Positions 24,836 to 64,000 of a stretch of DNA of 64,000 nt are shown in pieces. The notes beneath the pieces are model-generated. The model did no database searches. It had not been told where the DNA came from and worked only from the letters and a program-made list of their open reading frames with translations. Position numbers and translations under genes: made by a program. This stretch comes from Elysia crispata (lineage: Eukaryota; Mollusca; Gastropoda; Plakobranchidae). Numbering within the stretch: position 1 is the first letter of the stretch; each line of letters opens with the position of its first letter. Location: contig JAWDGP010005133.1 in the NCBI GenBank assembly GCA_033675545.1, positions 35,001 through 99,000 on the forward strand, in the 5' to 3' direction.

Positions 24836-27800
24836 ATAATTTGAAAAGATAAACAAAATTACTCGTCTTAACTGATTTTTCGGACAGGTATGTGCTTCAA
24901 TAAACATGAATTTGAGTTTTAAAAATGCATTTGAATTGTCCTCCAACAAAAAACTAGACTTTTTGAAAGATAGGAATCTTTATTACCCAGCCTATAGATC
25001 CAATGAATTAGATCAAACAGCACATTGCCTTCAGAAGTTTAGAATTCACTTTCCTTTCTTTATTTCAGAATGTTAACTGTGTTTTAGAATTAATTTAGCA
25101 AAACAGGTTCATGGAAAATGGAGCAATGAATGTTGAGATTATGGTAAATTATTTAAGCATGCTTTTCATACTAAGTGCACTCTATTTAATTCTACACTAT
25201 GGCATTCTGTTTGTTTCAAATTACATTTATTTTGTTGTAAAAAAAGATGACATAAGCCTTACGTAACTGATTGAGCCTAACATATATAAGCTATTGAAAC
25301 CTGTTATCGGCAAACAACCAAACTTGGATTCCTATTGCCAACTGGCAGTGACTTTGTCCTGTCCAGACTTTTCTTAAATCTGTAATGTAATTGACAACTC
25401 TTAGACAGGCAATGATGTTAGGTAATGAATCAGACAGAGCTTACCTTACTACACTGATTTAAATACATGTACATGTACATGTTATATGTGCCTATGTTCA
25501 AACTTTTTCAAATCATCCACTTCAGCTCATTTAAAGAAGTAGGATAGTAGGAAGACGATTTCAAACTAGGTCAGCATGGTTTGTAGATTATGAAAACAAT
25601 AAATGTAAATCACCTTCCTTCCCTCCCTCATTGTTTTCTTGTTTATCAATAAGATTTTCCTTATATTCAATAAATATCTTGGGGTCTCTTGAATTTTTTT
25701 ATTACCTGCACTAGATATAAAAGAAGTACCTCATTAATTTTTGTACATGCATGTTGGTTAAGAATTTATGTCTGCTTATCAAATGGGAACAAAATCTGTC
25801 TATATTTTAATACCAGTACATTTAAATGGCATTTTAACTGCTGCTATAAAACAAAGCCTTTATTTTGACTCAAATACGGTGTTGTTGTGGCAGAGGTGTT
25901 CTGATTTTTTTCTGCCATAAAACAGAGAACAGGACTTTATAACATGAAGTGAATATACTGTGTGGGCTACATATAACTGTTACCATGACAAGTACCTATT
26001 TTAAGGAAATGGACATGGCAGTTGGTTTAGATTAGAAAACTTAGTACTGTAAGGTAGAGTTTCCCTCTTTTTTGGCCAAAGATTTATAAAAAAAAATTTT
26101 GACATTCTTAAATTTTTTTTGTTAGTTTTGTTCTTTTTTTTTTATTTTGCAAGGGAAGTTTCCAAACTGATGAATCATACCTTTTTGGCCCACTTGGGTT
26201 TGAATATATTGAACTACTTAGTAAAGATGTGTATAATTAAATTATGTAGATTACTTGTGCTCTGAAATTTAGTCTTGAGTAATCAATAAACTTATCTAGC
26301 TCTGTAAGGAGCCAGATGAAGATTGAACAAAATGTATTTAAAAAAAACTGACTCAAGAAAAGTAATTGGCAAAGAAATTCATAGGTACATGAGCATTAAA
26401 GCAATGATCTATAAACAAAAAAAAAGTTATTGGATGCCAAAATCTAAACCAACTCTGTAGATCCTATTCTGAACTGCCAAGACTATGATAATGACGGCAT
26501 CACACTCTTACTTTACCTTGACATAAACTCCAGAAAGTGACAAAATCATATCTTTATCTAAATTAAGTGAAATTACAGTATTATACTTATAGTAACCCTA
26601 TCTGCCTTATGCTGTGTTGATAGTGATAATATACCCTCACCTCACCTCACCCTACTCTGCAAACAAGTAGATCAAACTTTTTGTTACATTGATTGTTTTC
26701 ACATTTGTATAACATAAACATATTAGAGAGTGTGTGCGCTCCATGGAATTTTTTTTTTAACTCTGCCAATGTCCTTCTTTACTCTGTAAAATGCCTTTTT
26801 CCTCTTTGTTCTTCCTCTATATACTCATTCTCTCTCTTCTTTCCTTTAAAGCCATTCAGTGCACATTAAAATGGGTAATGGAAGAATGGTTGGACAATTA
26901 CTCTGTGTTTCAGATATTGTATGTTTAATGATTATGTCCACTTTCTACAACATCAACATACACCACATGAAAAGAGCACGAAAAAATTGTAAAGATAAAA
27001 TATATGGAATACATGGACACGTAGAGCAAAGCGTAAACAAGGCTGATGGTAAGTCTCGGCAATCAAATTAGGCTTGGAGCCTCAGCAAGATATCAACAAT
27101 GTGAAAGATCCCAAAGTTTGATAGAGATCGCCACAAACACACATATACACACACTTTATAATCTCACTTTAGGCATAACGATAATATTCAATAATGCAGG
27201 TTGAGAATAGAACGACGATCATCCTATTCTGAATTTGCTGCCTCACCAGCCGTGTATTATCAAGTTCACGGCGGGCCTCTGTCCGGGTGAGGATGGAGAG
27301 GGGATGGACTTAAGAGCAAGAATGGTCTATTTACATCACAGACTTTTACAAGAAATATTAGTCACAAGTCATGGGCTCAGATTCTTTTTTTCATCTATTT
27401 GACAGGAACATGAAGAAGCAACTTTGATCAGGTGCTGCTAGCTGAGATTCTTGTACAATGAATCCTAATATAACGACAGCCTTTTCCAAATTTCTTCTTT
27501 TTTTACCTGCAACCACAGAATTAGAAACATCAGATGCAGTTACACACTCAACACATCCTGGAATGAAGTTAGCAACACTTGTGAAAAATCCATATGGTGA
27601 AAGTTAATTAAAAAACAAATTAAAATATATAATCGCCTTCATGTTATTAAGAAATTGAATGGAAAAAAAACATCTTAATTCTTCACACGAGAGTACATGC
27701 ATTTTTTCTCATGTGCTGCTGGGCATAATAGGAATCCCATCCCTTTGGTTATCCAGTGTGGCAGCAAGATGTCCTGGTGTACCTCATCAAAATGGTTCGT

Positions 27801-30756
27801 TAACTAACCAGGCTCTCACACTTTTTCACAGGTGCTCTTCTGTAAGGGCTGAATAACCCTTTGACTGCCCTTCCCAGCAATAAATCTCCTAAGAACAACA
27901 GAGGGTTCAGAAAAACACGAATGCTTGCCATATAGTCAAATAACCAAATAAAAAAAATGTATAGTCTTTGAGAGATGAAACAAAAACAAAAATTTGCTGC
28001 CATTAGGATTTAACTTAATAGAATGAATGATTATGACATAACAAAAGTACAAATACTAGCATACACATTGCAAGAACTTTGTTTTGTACAAAAAACCTAT
28101 ATATCTACTCATCTTTGTGTCTAAATCTGAGAATATTTTTGATGTACAATACTCAACATTGCCAGAAATTCTAAAAATCTGAACCTGCAAGCTCACTCCA
28201 CCACGCAGAGGCCTCAGCTCAGCTCTACAGAATCATATTCACAATTTTTTTTTTCAAATTTGTCCATTTTTTTTAAATTACAAAATATGTCACACATGAA
28301 ACAGCAGATATTGTGAAAACTTTCCTCAATTTTCATTTAGGGCTGAAAAAAAATCTACTTGACAATTGTAACAGGTTGATTTATGAAAAAAAAAATCAAA
28401 TTTCATTTTCCCATTATTTTTAATTAAATTTAATTTCTAAATCACTAAAATCTCAGCATAGAAAGGTATTACCAGTAACAAAACATTAATGAATACATAG
28501 AAAAAAAATAATTAACCCTTTTATCTTTTTACTCCTGTATGATTACAAGAAAAACTGTAAGAAAAATAATTTCCACCTTTTAAATCATGGAATAGTGTTC
28601 ACGGAGCATATAAGTCAAGAAAACCACAAAAATAATCACAATTTTAAAAAAAGCTCCCAGAGACATATTAAAGAATGAATCAGCACACAGTGTGTTTCAT
28701 TTCAAAGCAATGTCACACATCATTCTAAACTCATATATCAGCTCCTGCACATTTCATACAGTTTCTGTAGCATTCCACTCCCTGTGTGTTTTCCAGCATG
28801 CCTCACACCCAGGTAACACAGACATAAGTAGCTGTAGAAAATAGATCTTGACAACAAAGTTCAAATATATATAGAGCTCTACAATTAACACATCCCGTAT
28901 CCTGTGTTTGCATTGCACTTTACCGCAAGTCTGAAAAATGAACATGGTGTGTGAAAGATACATATGATGATGATCATATGACTGATCAAAAGATGACCAG
29001 GTTATGTTTCAATCCCGACTGTGATGAATTATGACACTTGTCAGCAGCTTATCATGTAATCATCTTTTTATATTAACACTATGTCAATGTGTAGCAAGAT
29101 CGAACAAGATGACGCAAAGGATAAATTCTGTAAAAAGTTTAAGGCATACATCCAACAGCACATTCTAAAAATCCTAGTCGAGAAAGGAAATAAGTAAAAA
29201 AAAACAATACACAATTTTTTACCACAAGACTTTGAAAATATGCTCGTGATATTAATTATAGAGACAATGATTACAATTCATTATGTTGGTGATAACGCTA
29301 CAGATGATAATTGATAGCAAAGAGCATGAAAGATTAAGTATGAAGTATTGACCTGCTCCACAATAAATTAACATCTAGTCAAAACAAGTGTAAGATTACA
29401 TCCTATAATCTCAAGACCATCAGAGTACAGTAATAATCGTGTCGTTTGAGAAATTCTCCACAAACTTAACAGATTGAAAAACAAAAAAAAGAATAGTTAG
29501 ATCCATATGCACAACTCTTATGAGTACTCTGCACAATTTTTACACAAATGGTTCCTTTTTAGAAATCTTGAACAAACTTCATCTCCCTCCATGTTTGATC
29601 ATAGTAATGATATGGACGGCACCATTGCAAACTCAAAGTCTGGCTAGGTCAACTGGTAAAGGTCAAAGGTGAAGGACAAATGCTTGACTTTGTTGCTCAG
29701 CATAATGAATGCTTCTCTTGAATACATTTGGAAACAAGAGAATTCCCTACTTCCCAGCTGCAGAAATGATATTTTGTTGAAATATTTCTTCTCCCTTTGA
29801 CGGAGGAGTGAAGTATTAGGGTCCAGTGTTTTCATAATGCAAACTTAGCAATTTTGGAGTTGCAAAGAAGGAAGCAAAATTACAGGTTTATACAATGAGA
29901 TGGAAAAATAATACAAAAGCACAAGTGAATGCAAGTATACCTCAATCATCTTTACAGTGCTTTTCTTTTTGCTTGTTTATTTTAGAGATAAGTCCATTAT
30001 CTGATTCATTCTTTCATCTTTTGTTTTTTCCTAAATGATTAGATGTGTCAGGCCTAAAGTGCTTCACATTCAGCTTTATTGCCAAAATGTTAAAGGTGTT
30101 CACAGGTTTTGCTGGAAAGTTTGAGTGCTCAATACTTTTACAAGTTTTCCCAATTTTTTTCATGGCAAGAATAAAAACTTATGGCAGCTCCTTTTAGAGC
30201 AAAAACCTCAAGCTGGCCAACATCAAGCTGGCAGTGATGACTTATAAATGAAAGTGCATTTTGTCTTTCACCTTTACACTTAGAGATAAATATTTTCCTA
30301 CTTAACTTGAGCAAAACAAGACCCTACTTTATCCTGTAATTAGATGACTTGCTGAGAGAGCAACTTATAGACATGTTTACATAAATTGTCTTCCAATAAA
30401 TGCCAACCTCTTTTTGTCTTCAATTTTTAATTGCTGATCGCTTCGTGATCCTTTTGATAAAAAAAAGAAAGCCAAAAGCTGTATTAACTTTCTTCATAAC
30501 ACCCTTTTTTTTCTTCTTAAATCCCCTATCTTTATTGCTGGTTAACTTTCAGACACATGAATGAGAAAGTTGTGACTAGTCCACAATGAACCAGAAACTG
30601 CACCTCATTAATGTTGGAAGAAAATCTTCTCTCATGACATAAAATAATTCTCATTTGGTGCAGCTTATGGAATGGCAGTTCTTGTTTTGTGTTTGAGAAT
30701 TTTCAGTGATTTCTCAAGCACTTCAGCACAAACAGTAACAGAGGTGTCCTAACGTC
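24836..30756. other. Non-coding region between convergent THAP and BAZ2B-like genes
   Basis: Nearly 6 kb of AT-rich DNA lie between two gene 3' ends. No open frame resembles a known protein. A GC-richer patch at about 27,220-27,330 stands out, and at 25,466-25,480 there is a short TACATG repeat. Part of the right half is probably the 3' UTR of the BAZ2B-like gene; minus-strand AATAAA candidates correspond to TTTATT at 30531-30536 and 30075-30080. I cannot say which is used. Confidence 0.45.
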
Positions 30757-59630
<28,874 letters not shown>

Positions 59631-60527
59631 GTTCCTGTGACCCCACGAGGGTCAAGGTCTTGTAGGATGAAGGAGGGGGATCAAGGACACTCAGGGAAGG
59701 TCATTGTCGAGTTTCAAAGCCTGGGGTAGTGACAGGATGCTCACGTGACTGCAAGATGGCTTGCCAATGCCTCACTTGGAGATGTTATTAGAAAACAGGC
59801 GCTGTAGAACTCTCTATGATATCACGCTAATCTTGGTTTAAGGTCCTTTGTTCATATCCAGTATCGTTAGAACATGTTACTTCAGAACACTTTAGAAGTG
59901 TTACGTGTGCACCTGTATGGGGGAAATTTTTCTTTCTTCAAAATATACTTGAGGACTTTCGGGTTTTAGGGAAGAGTAGATGTCATCGATGGATATGATG
60001 TTGAGAAACAGACTTCCGGTTTGGTGCGGATGTACAAATTGTGTGTCCGGTCGTGTGAGGCCGCTCTGATATCTTTATGTTGCAGAAGCTAACAAGACCT
60101 GAGAAGATAACCAAACAAGACAAAGTTTAGACGTTAAAATATTGAAAGCTTGTCAAGAAACAAAGCGGATATCATTCATCGACCAGGAATGTCAAAATTA
60201 TCTATTTGCCAAGGTGACGGTAATTAAGATGTCAAAAGGTACCCTCGGTTCTTAGTCTGGTTACGATTGTGGTCATGAGCAACTTACAGATTTGTAGTTC
60301 TAGCAACCAACAACACCCCCTACCACCCCCATCCTCCGTCTTCCCACAACCCAAACACACCGAAATTCTCGTCGAGTTTTGAGTAAACTATTCTCTGCGC
60401 AGCCACATGTTGAACCGATAGAGCGAGACTCCACACCAACTACTGGAAGTGCCACAGAGTCAGAAAACCCCAACCATTTTGCACTAGTTAAATGAAATCA
60501 TCGAAGCTGGTGGAGAACAGCTCATGA

Positions 60528-60529
<2 letters not shown>

Positions 60530-60579
<50 letters not shown>
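60530..60579. repeat. (TA)n microsatellite
   Basis: About 50 bp of TA dinucleotide lie upstream of the BAZ2B-like coding region. Confidence 0.95.
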
Positions 60580-60580
<1 letters not shown>

Positions 60581-60747
60581 AAACTCTTATAGAAGAAATT
60601 TAAGATATACAACAAGAACATATGTTCGAGTCAGTGTACACGAGGCTTCTCTCACGCTCAGGAAAGCCATTTAACATAAAATAAACAGCTTCGTAATGAT
60701 TCTTTTTTCTGGTCTATCTTTTTGGCCACATTATGAATGTAGAAGAA

Positions 60748-60855
60748 TATATATATATATATATAGATAGATAGATAGATAGATAGGTAGATAGATAGAT
60801 AGATAGATATAGATAGATAGATAGATAGATAGATCGACAGACAGATAGATAGATA
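60748..60855. repeat. (TA)n-(GATA)n microsatellite
   Basis: A short TA run passes into GATA tetranucleotide units with GGTA and CGACAGACA variants. Confidence 0.95.
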
Positions 60856-61899
60856 AAAAATTGAGTGTGAAATATTTTTTTCTCTTAATTTTCAAATAGC
60901 GCTGCTTGTGTAAACCACACACATACATAAAGCAGCTTCACTGCTTTATTTCTATATTCAGTTTTAAGGGAATAAAAAGTTATATCTCATTGTCGTGATA
61001 AAGTGTCGGTTTATTATCGATCTTGTCTACCGTTCCAATGAGACACAGAGGAGGCGCAGAAAACGAAACTAAATAGAAATGTACATGTAAGATCTTGCTC
61101 TTCGCTGCTTACCGACGCGATTAAAAAAAAAAAAAGATAAAAAGGAAAAAAAAACCCATAATGTCTAAGGGCGACATCTTTAACAAATGTGGCGGAAAAA
61201 CGTGAAATACACATGCCGATAGCATGTACATTAATAGACCATTCCCCCCCCCCAGCGGTAACGGCAAAAAAGCGACCCAGAGAAATAAATTAACCGAGGT
61301 GAAAACATTCTTGCCCGACATAGTTTGAAACTAGAAGCATAAAAATTAATTATACAGTATTGGTTTCAGACAGCACAGATAATCCGTCTTATGATTAGCT
61401 ACAAATAGGTTTGCTGTCTCGGATTAGGATAATTAAGGACATCATAAATTCGTGGGGAGGCCCTAACTATTAGATCACATCCGTCACCTGTAAGAGACAG
61501 ATCCCGATACAGCTCTCTTCATATCTTTTTTAGATCTCATTCTTCTTCTCCTCCTCATCCTCCTCCTACTTCTTCTTCTTCTTCATCATCATCTTTTTCT
61601 TCTCTCCATCCCATCCTCTCCTCCATTGCTGCTGCTGCTCTTTCTTTTCTCTTCTCATTGACGCTGTAGTTGCACAGCACAGCCTATGAAAGTAAATAGA
61701 TGCATAGTTTCACTATTTTATGATGGATTTAATAGTTGAGGTCGACTGATTAGCTAGTTAGGAATTGTCTTAAAAACGCAATCTTCACATAGTTGCCTTT
61801 GTTTAAGTACCAATTATTGTTCAAGAGTTATTGTAATGAACTTTCATAACGTGAAATCCCAGATGTACTAGGACATCACTCAAAGCGTAACTCTATAGA

Positions 61900-62560
61900 G
61901 TTTTCTAACAGCTTTAATTCGCGCATAATTAGACCAAACAGCTCTTGTCCACTTGGCCATCCGTCCGCACCTCTGAGCGCTGTAACAAAATGGCGGAGAA
62001 TAGGAATAACGCCGAGCCATGAGTGAAAGAAAGTGACTTGCGTTGCTCCTGTGTTGATGACGGCAACAACTAAAGAGGCAGAGGGAGGGTAGGTTAGTTT
62101 ATGCGCTTCTGTTCCCATTATCAAAGATCTCAGTTCTCGGAGATTGACCCACTAAACAAAGAAAAATCGATGGCTGCGCGCTAGCAGATGTGGGCAATGA
62201 GTTCACTCAAAAGTTTTGTGTGTGGAGCTCTATGACAGAACCAGCAGTCAACTGTTACATTCCCACTACACGCCGAGCTGCAGACTGCGACAACTAAAAC
62301 GTCACAATCCGCCGCACATGTGTGTTGTCATGTCGTTCTATCTGTGTTCTCCCAAATTCTAAGGTCTGTGACACGCCAATACTCAGAACAGTTGATCTAA
62401 TCAAGATATCTTCAGTACTTTTCGCGCCTGCTGTGCACACTGCCGCACGGTAAATCACGAACCAAGATGAACGACTTGTCTCCAACTGTTTTTTAACAGC
62501 AGACAGCCTTGACACGATTGTTGATTTTTGTCGAACCGCCAAGTACAATAACAATCACAG
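61900..62560 (-). promoter_or_regulatory. Candidate CpG-richer promoter region for the BAZ2B-like gene
   Basis: CpG dinucleotides are visibly denser here than in the surrounding AT-rich DNA (for example CTGCGCGC, ACGCCGAG, CCGCCGCAC). A YY1-like AAAATGGCGG lies at 61987-61996. It is upstream of the unresolved first exon. No transcription start can be fixed from sequence. Confidence 0.25.
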
Positions 62561-62775
62561 TGTCTGTCTATTTATCATGATATTATTCTGGCGACAATTG
62601 CGAAAGCTAATAACTGTAAGATAGGGATCAAGATGAAAGTCTTTAGCGCAACTCAAACTGATCATCTGTCTGTACATTCTGAACTACAGACGTAGAGAAG
62701 GTGAAGGTAGTACTCCAGTAACATCAAGGTGTAAATGCCTTTTTATGGAGGAAAAAGTACGTGAATAATGAGGCA

Positions 62776-62908
<133 letters not shown>

Positions 62909-63089
62909 CTAAACAGAAGTTAAATTTGCCCATCAACTTCTCTAACCATTCTGAGTATGGTAGACAAAGATTCCACCGTGATTTTGGACAAGGTAGATCG
63001 GGAAACCCATGGTGAACAAGAGGCTAGTCTTTTGATATCTTTCACTGGATCGTTAGTAATTTGTTTGACGAGAATAGCATTCAAACACT

Positions 63090-63480
63090 CATGGCTGGGT
63101 CTCGAACTGTAAATTCAAAATATTTGTCAGGCCTCTATGTCCTGCCCAGCTCAAACTGTCATACTTCAAAATCAACGGTTCAGCAATGCCAGATGCACAA
63201 TAATTAGCGCATCGAACTCGCAATCCGGTGGCGAGGGATTCGAACCCACACCAGTTCAATTTGCTTTTGCCTTGAGAATTAGAATCAAGACTATGGTAGT
63301 CTTGTTTAGTTGAAAAACCCATTGGTCGGGTAAGAAATCGAAAGCATTTCCGAGATGTAAATAATATAGGCCTCCGTCAGGCAATGATAGGGTTGAGTCA
63401 TAGGCTGAGACTCTCGGCCAAGTTTCCAGCAATCGAGAGGTTTCGAACTCGCGCAAGGTAACCCCATTGGCTACAGAAAC
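63090..63480. repeat. Cluster of tRNA-like SINE fragments
   Basis: On the plus strand, TTAGCGCATCGAACTCGCAA followed by GGATTCGAACC (63236-63246) looks like a tRNA head with degenerate A box. On the minus strand, TAGCCAATGGG (63473-63463) and AGTTCGAAACC (63449-63439) form an A/B-box pair that is too closely spaced. A third B-box-like AGTTCGAGACC lies near 63097-63107 (minus). None folds into a full tRNA by eye. Confidence 0.45.
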
Positions 63481-63910
63481 GGACGCGTTGCCATATGCCC
63501 ACCAATATATTCATAATGACCGCACAGCTTGTGCATGTAAACGAGTGGGGAAGTTTAACACGTGCACGCACGTTCAAAGGCTTGTGCGGTAGAATCTGTG
63601 GATGATAATTATGCATGAGAGTGTTTGGAATTTGACCAGAATTCTGACATACCAGTCCCTCCTCCAGCTGGACACTGTATGAGATATTGAGCTGGTCAAC
63701 TGGCTAGAACACGAAGCGTGAGGTAGGGTCACATGAGTGCGATGGTCTACGGAAAGTCTGTCTGGTTGGTGTAAGTGGTCGGTTGTGTGACGACATAAAT
63801 CATTCATTGGTTTTCATAAATCGACTAAAAGTTGGGTACTTGTTTCACACCTGAGTCAGGTGAGGAGATTTGTGTACTTGCTCACGCTTCGCATAATTTA
63901 GTGTAAACAT

Positions 63911-64000
63911 GAAGTAATACCGGCCCCTTTACAACAATCTGACAGAAGTAATACCGACCTCTTTACAACAATCTGGCAGAAGTAATACCGACCTCTTTAC
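63911..64000. repeat. 34-bp tandem repeat running off the window edge
   Basis: Two full copies (63911-63944 and 63945-63978) and a 22-bp partial third of a unit starting GAAGTAATACCGACCTCTTT are seen. Copies 1 and 2 differ at three positions. The array continues beyond the window. Confidence 0.85.

Larger units (their letters stand above)
59631..61700. other. Upstream region of the BAZ2B-like gene, proximal part
   Basis: An AG acceptor (minus-strand CACAG before GAACATGAGC) lies four bases upstream of the start ATG, so a non-coding 5' exon probably exists further right. I see no coding frame. TA and GATA arrays, a T/C-rich tract (61,540-61,650) and short homopolymers fill the rest. Confidence 0.4.

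Noticed and set aside
63190..63260. Functional tRNA gene
   Set aside because: The B box is good, but the A box is degenerate and I could not form a full acceptor stem or cloverleaf.

Overview
The window is animal nuclear DNA: AT-rich, intron-dense, with GT-AG splicing and many long microsatellites. It holds four protein-coding genes in the order PSMA2 (+), ASB1-like (-), a THAP/C2H2 zinc-finger gene (+) and a BAZ2B-like gene (-). The protein sequences point to a lophotrochozoan invertebrate. A gastropod mollusc is my best guess (inference), from protein divergence, scattered AGATCTAG-type motifs and very long GA arrays. All exon calls come from reading splice sites and reading frame by eye.

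Region by region: 141-5413 carries the last six exons of the 20S proteasome subunit alpha-2; its start codon lies left of the window. 5.8-12 kb is AT-rich non-coding DNA that probably includes a long ASB1 3' UTR, with a 261-bp pogo-like MITE at 9.75-10.0 kb. 12020-15716 carries a minus-strand ankyrin-repeat/SOCS-box gene closest to ASB1; its first exon is not resolved. 15.7-18.7 kb is the divergent promoter region between ASB1 and the THAP gene, with microsatellites, AGATCTAG motifs and one perfect CRE palindrome. 18661-24771 is a six-exon gene for a 709-residue protein with an N-terminal THAP domain and seven C-terminal C2H2 fingers; a roughly 0.8-kb inverted-repeat element sits 11 nt after its fourth exon. 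24.8-30.7 kb is non-coding, probably 3' UTRs and intergenic DNA between convergent genes. 30757-59630 is a 34-exon BAZ2B-like gene whose exons join in frame to 3,433 codons plus stop. 59.6-64 kb is upstream DNA with microsatellites, tRNA-like repeat fragments and a 34-bp tandem repeat running off the window edge.

The genes belong to separate pathways: protein degradation (PSMA2), cullin-RING ubiquitin ligation (ASB1), DNA binding (THAP/C2H2) and ISWI-type chromatin remodelling (BAZ2B). I see no operon-like organisation. The most notable items are the tandem PHD fingers and the 1,255-codon exon of the BAZ2 gene, the THAP plus C2H2 fusion, two well-formed TIR elements, and a 39-bp minisatellite in BAZ2 intron 2.
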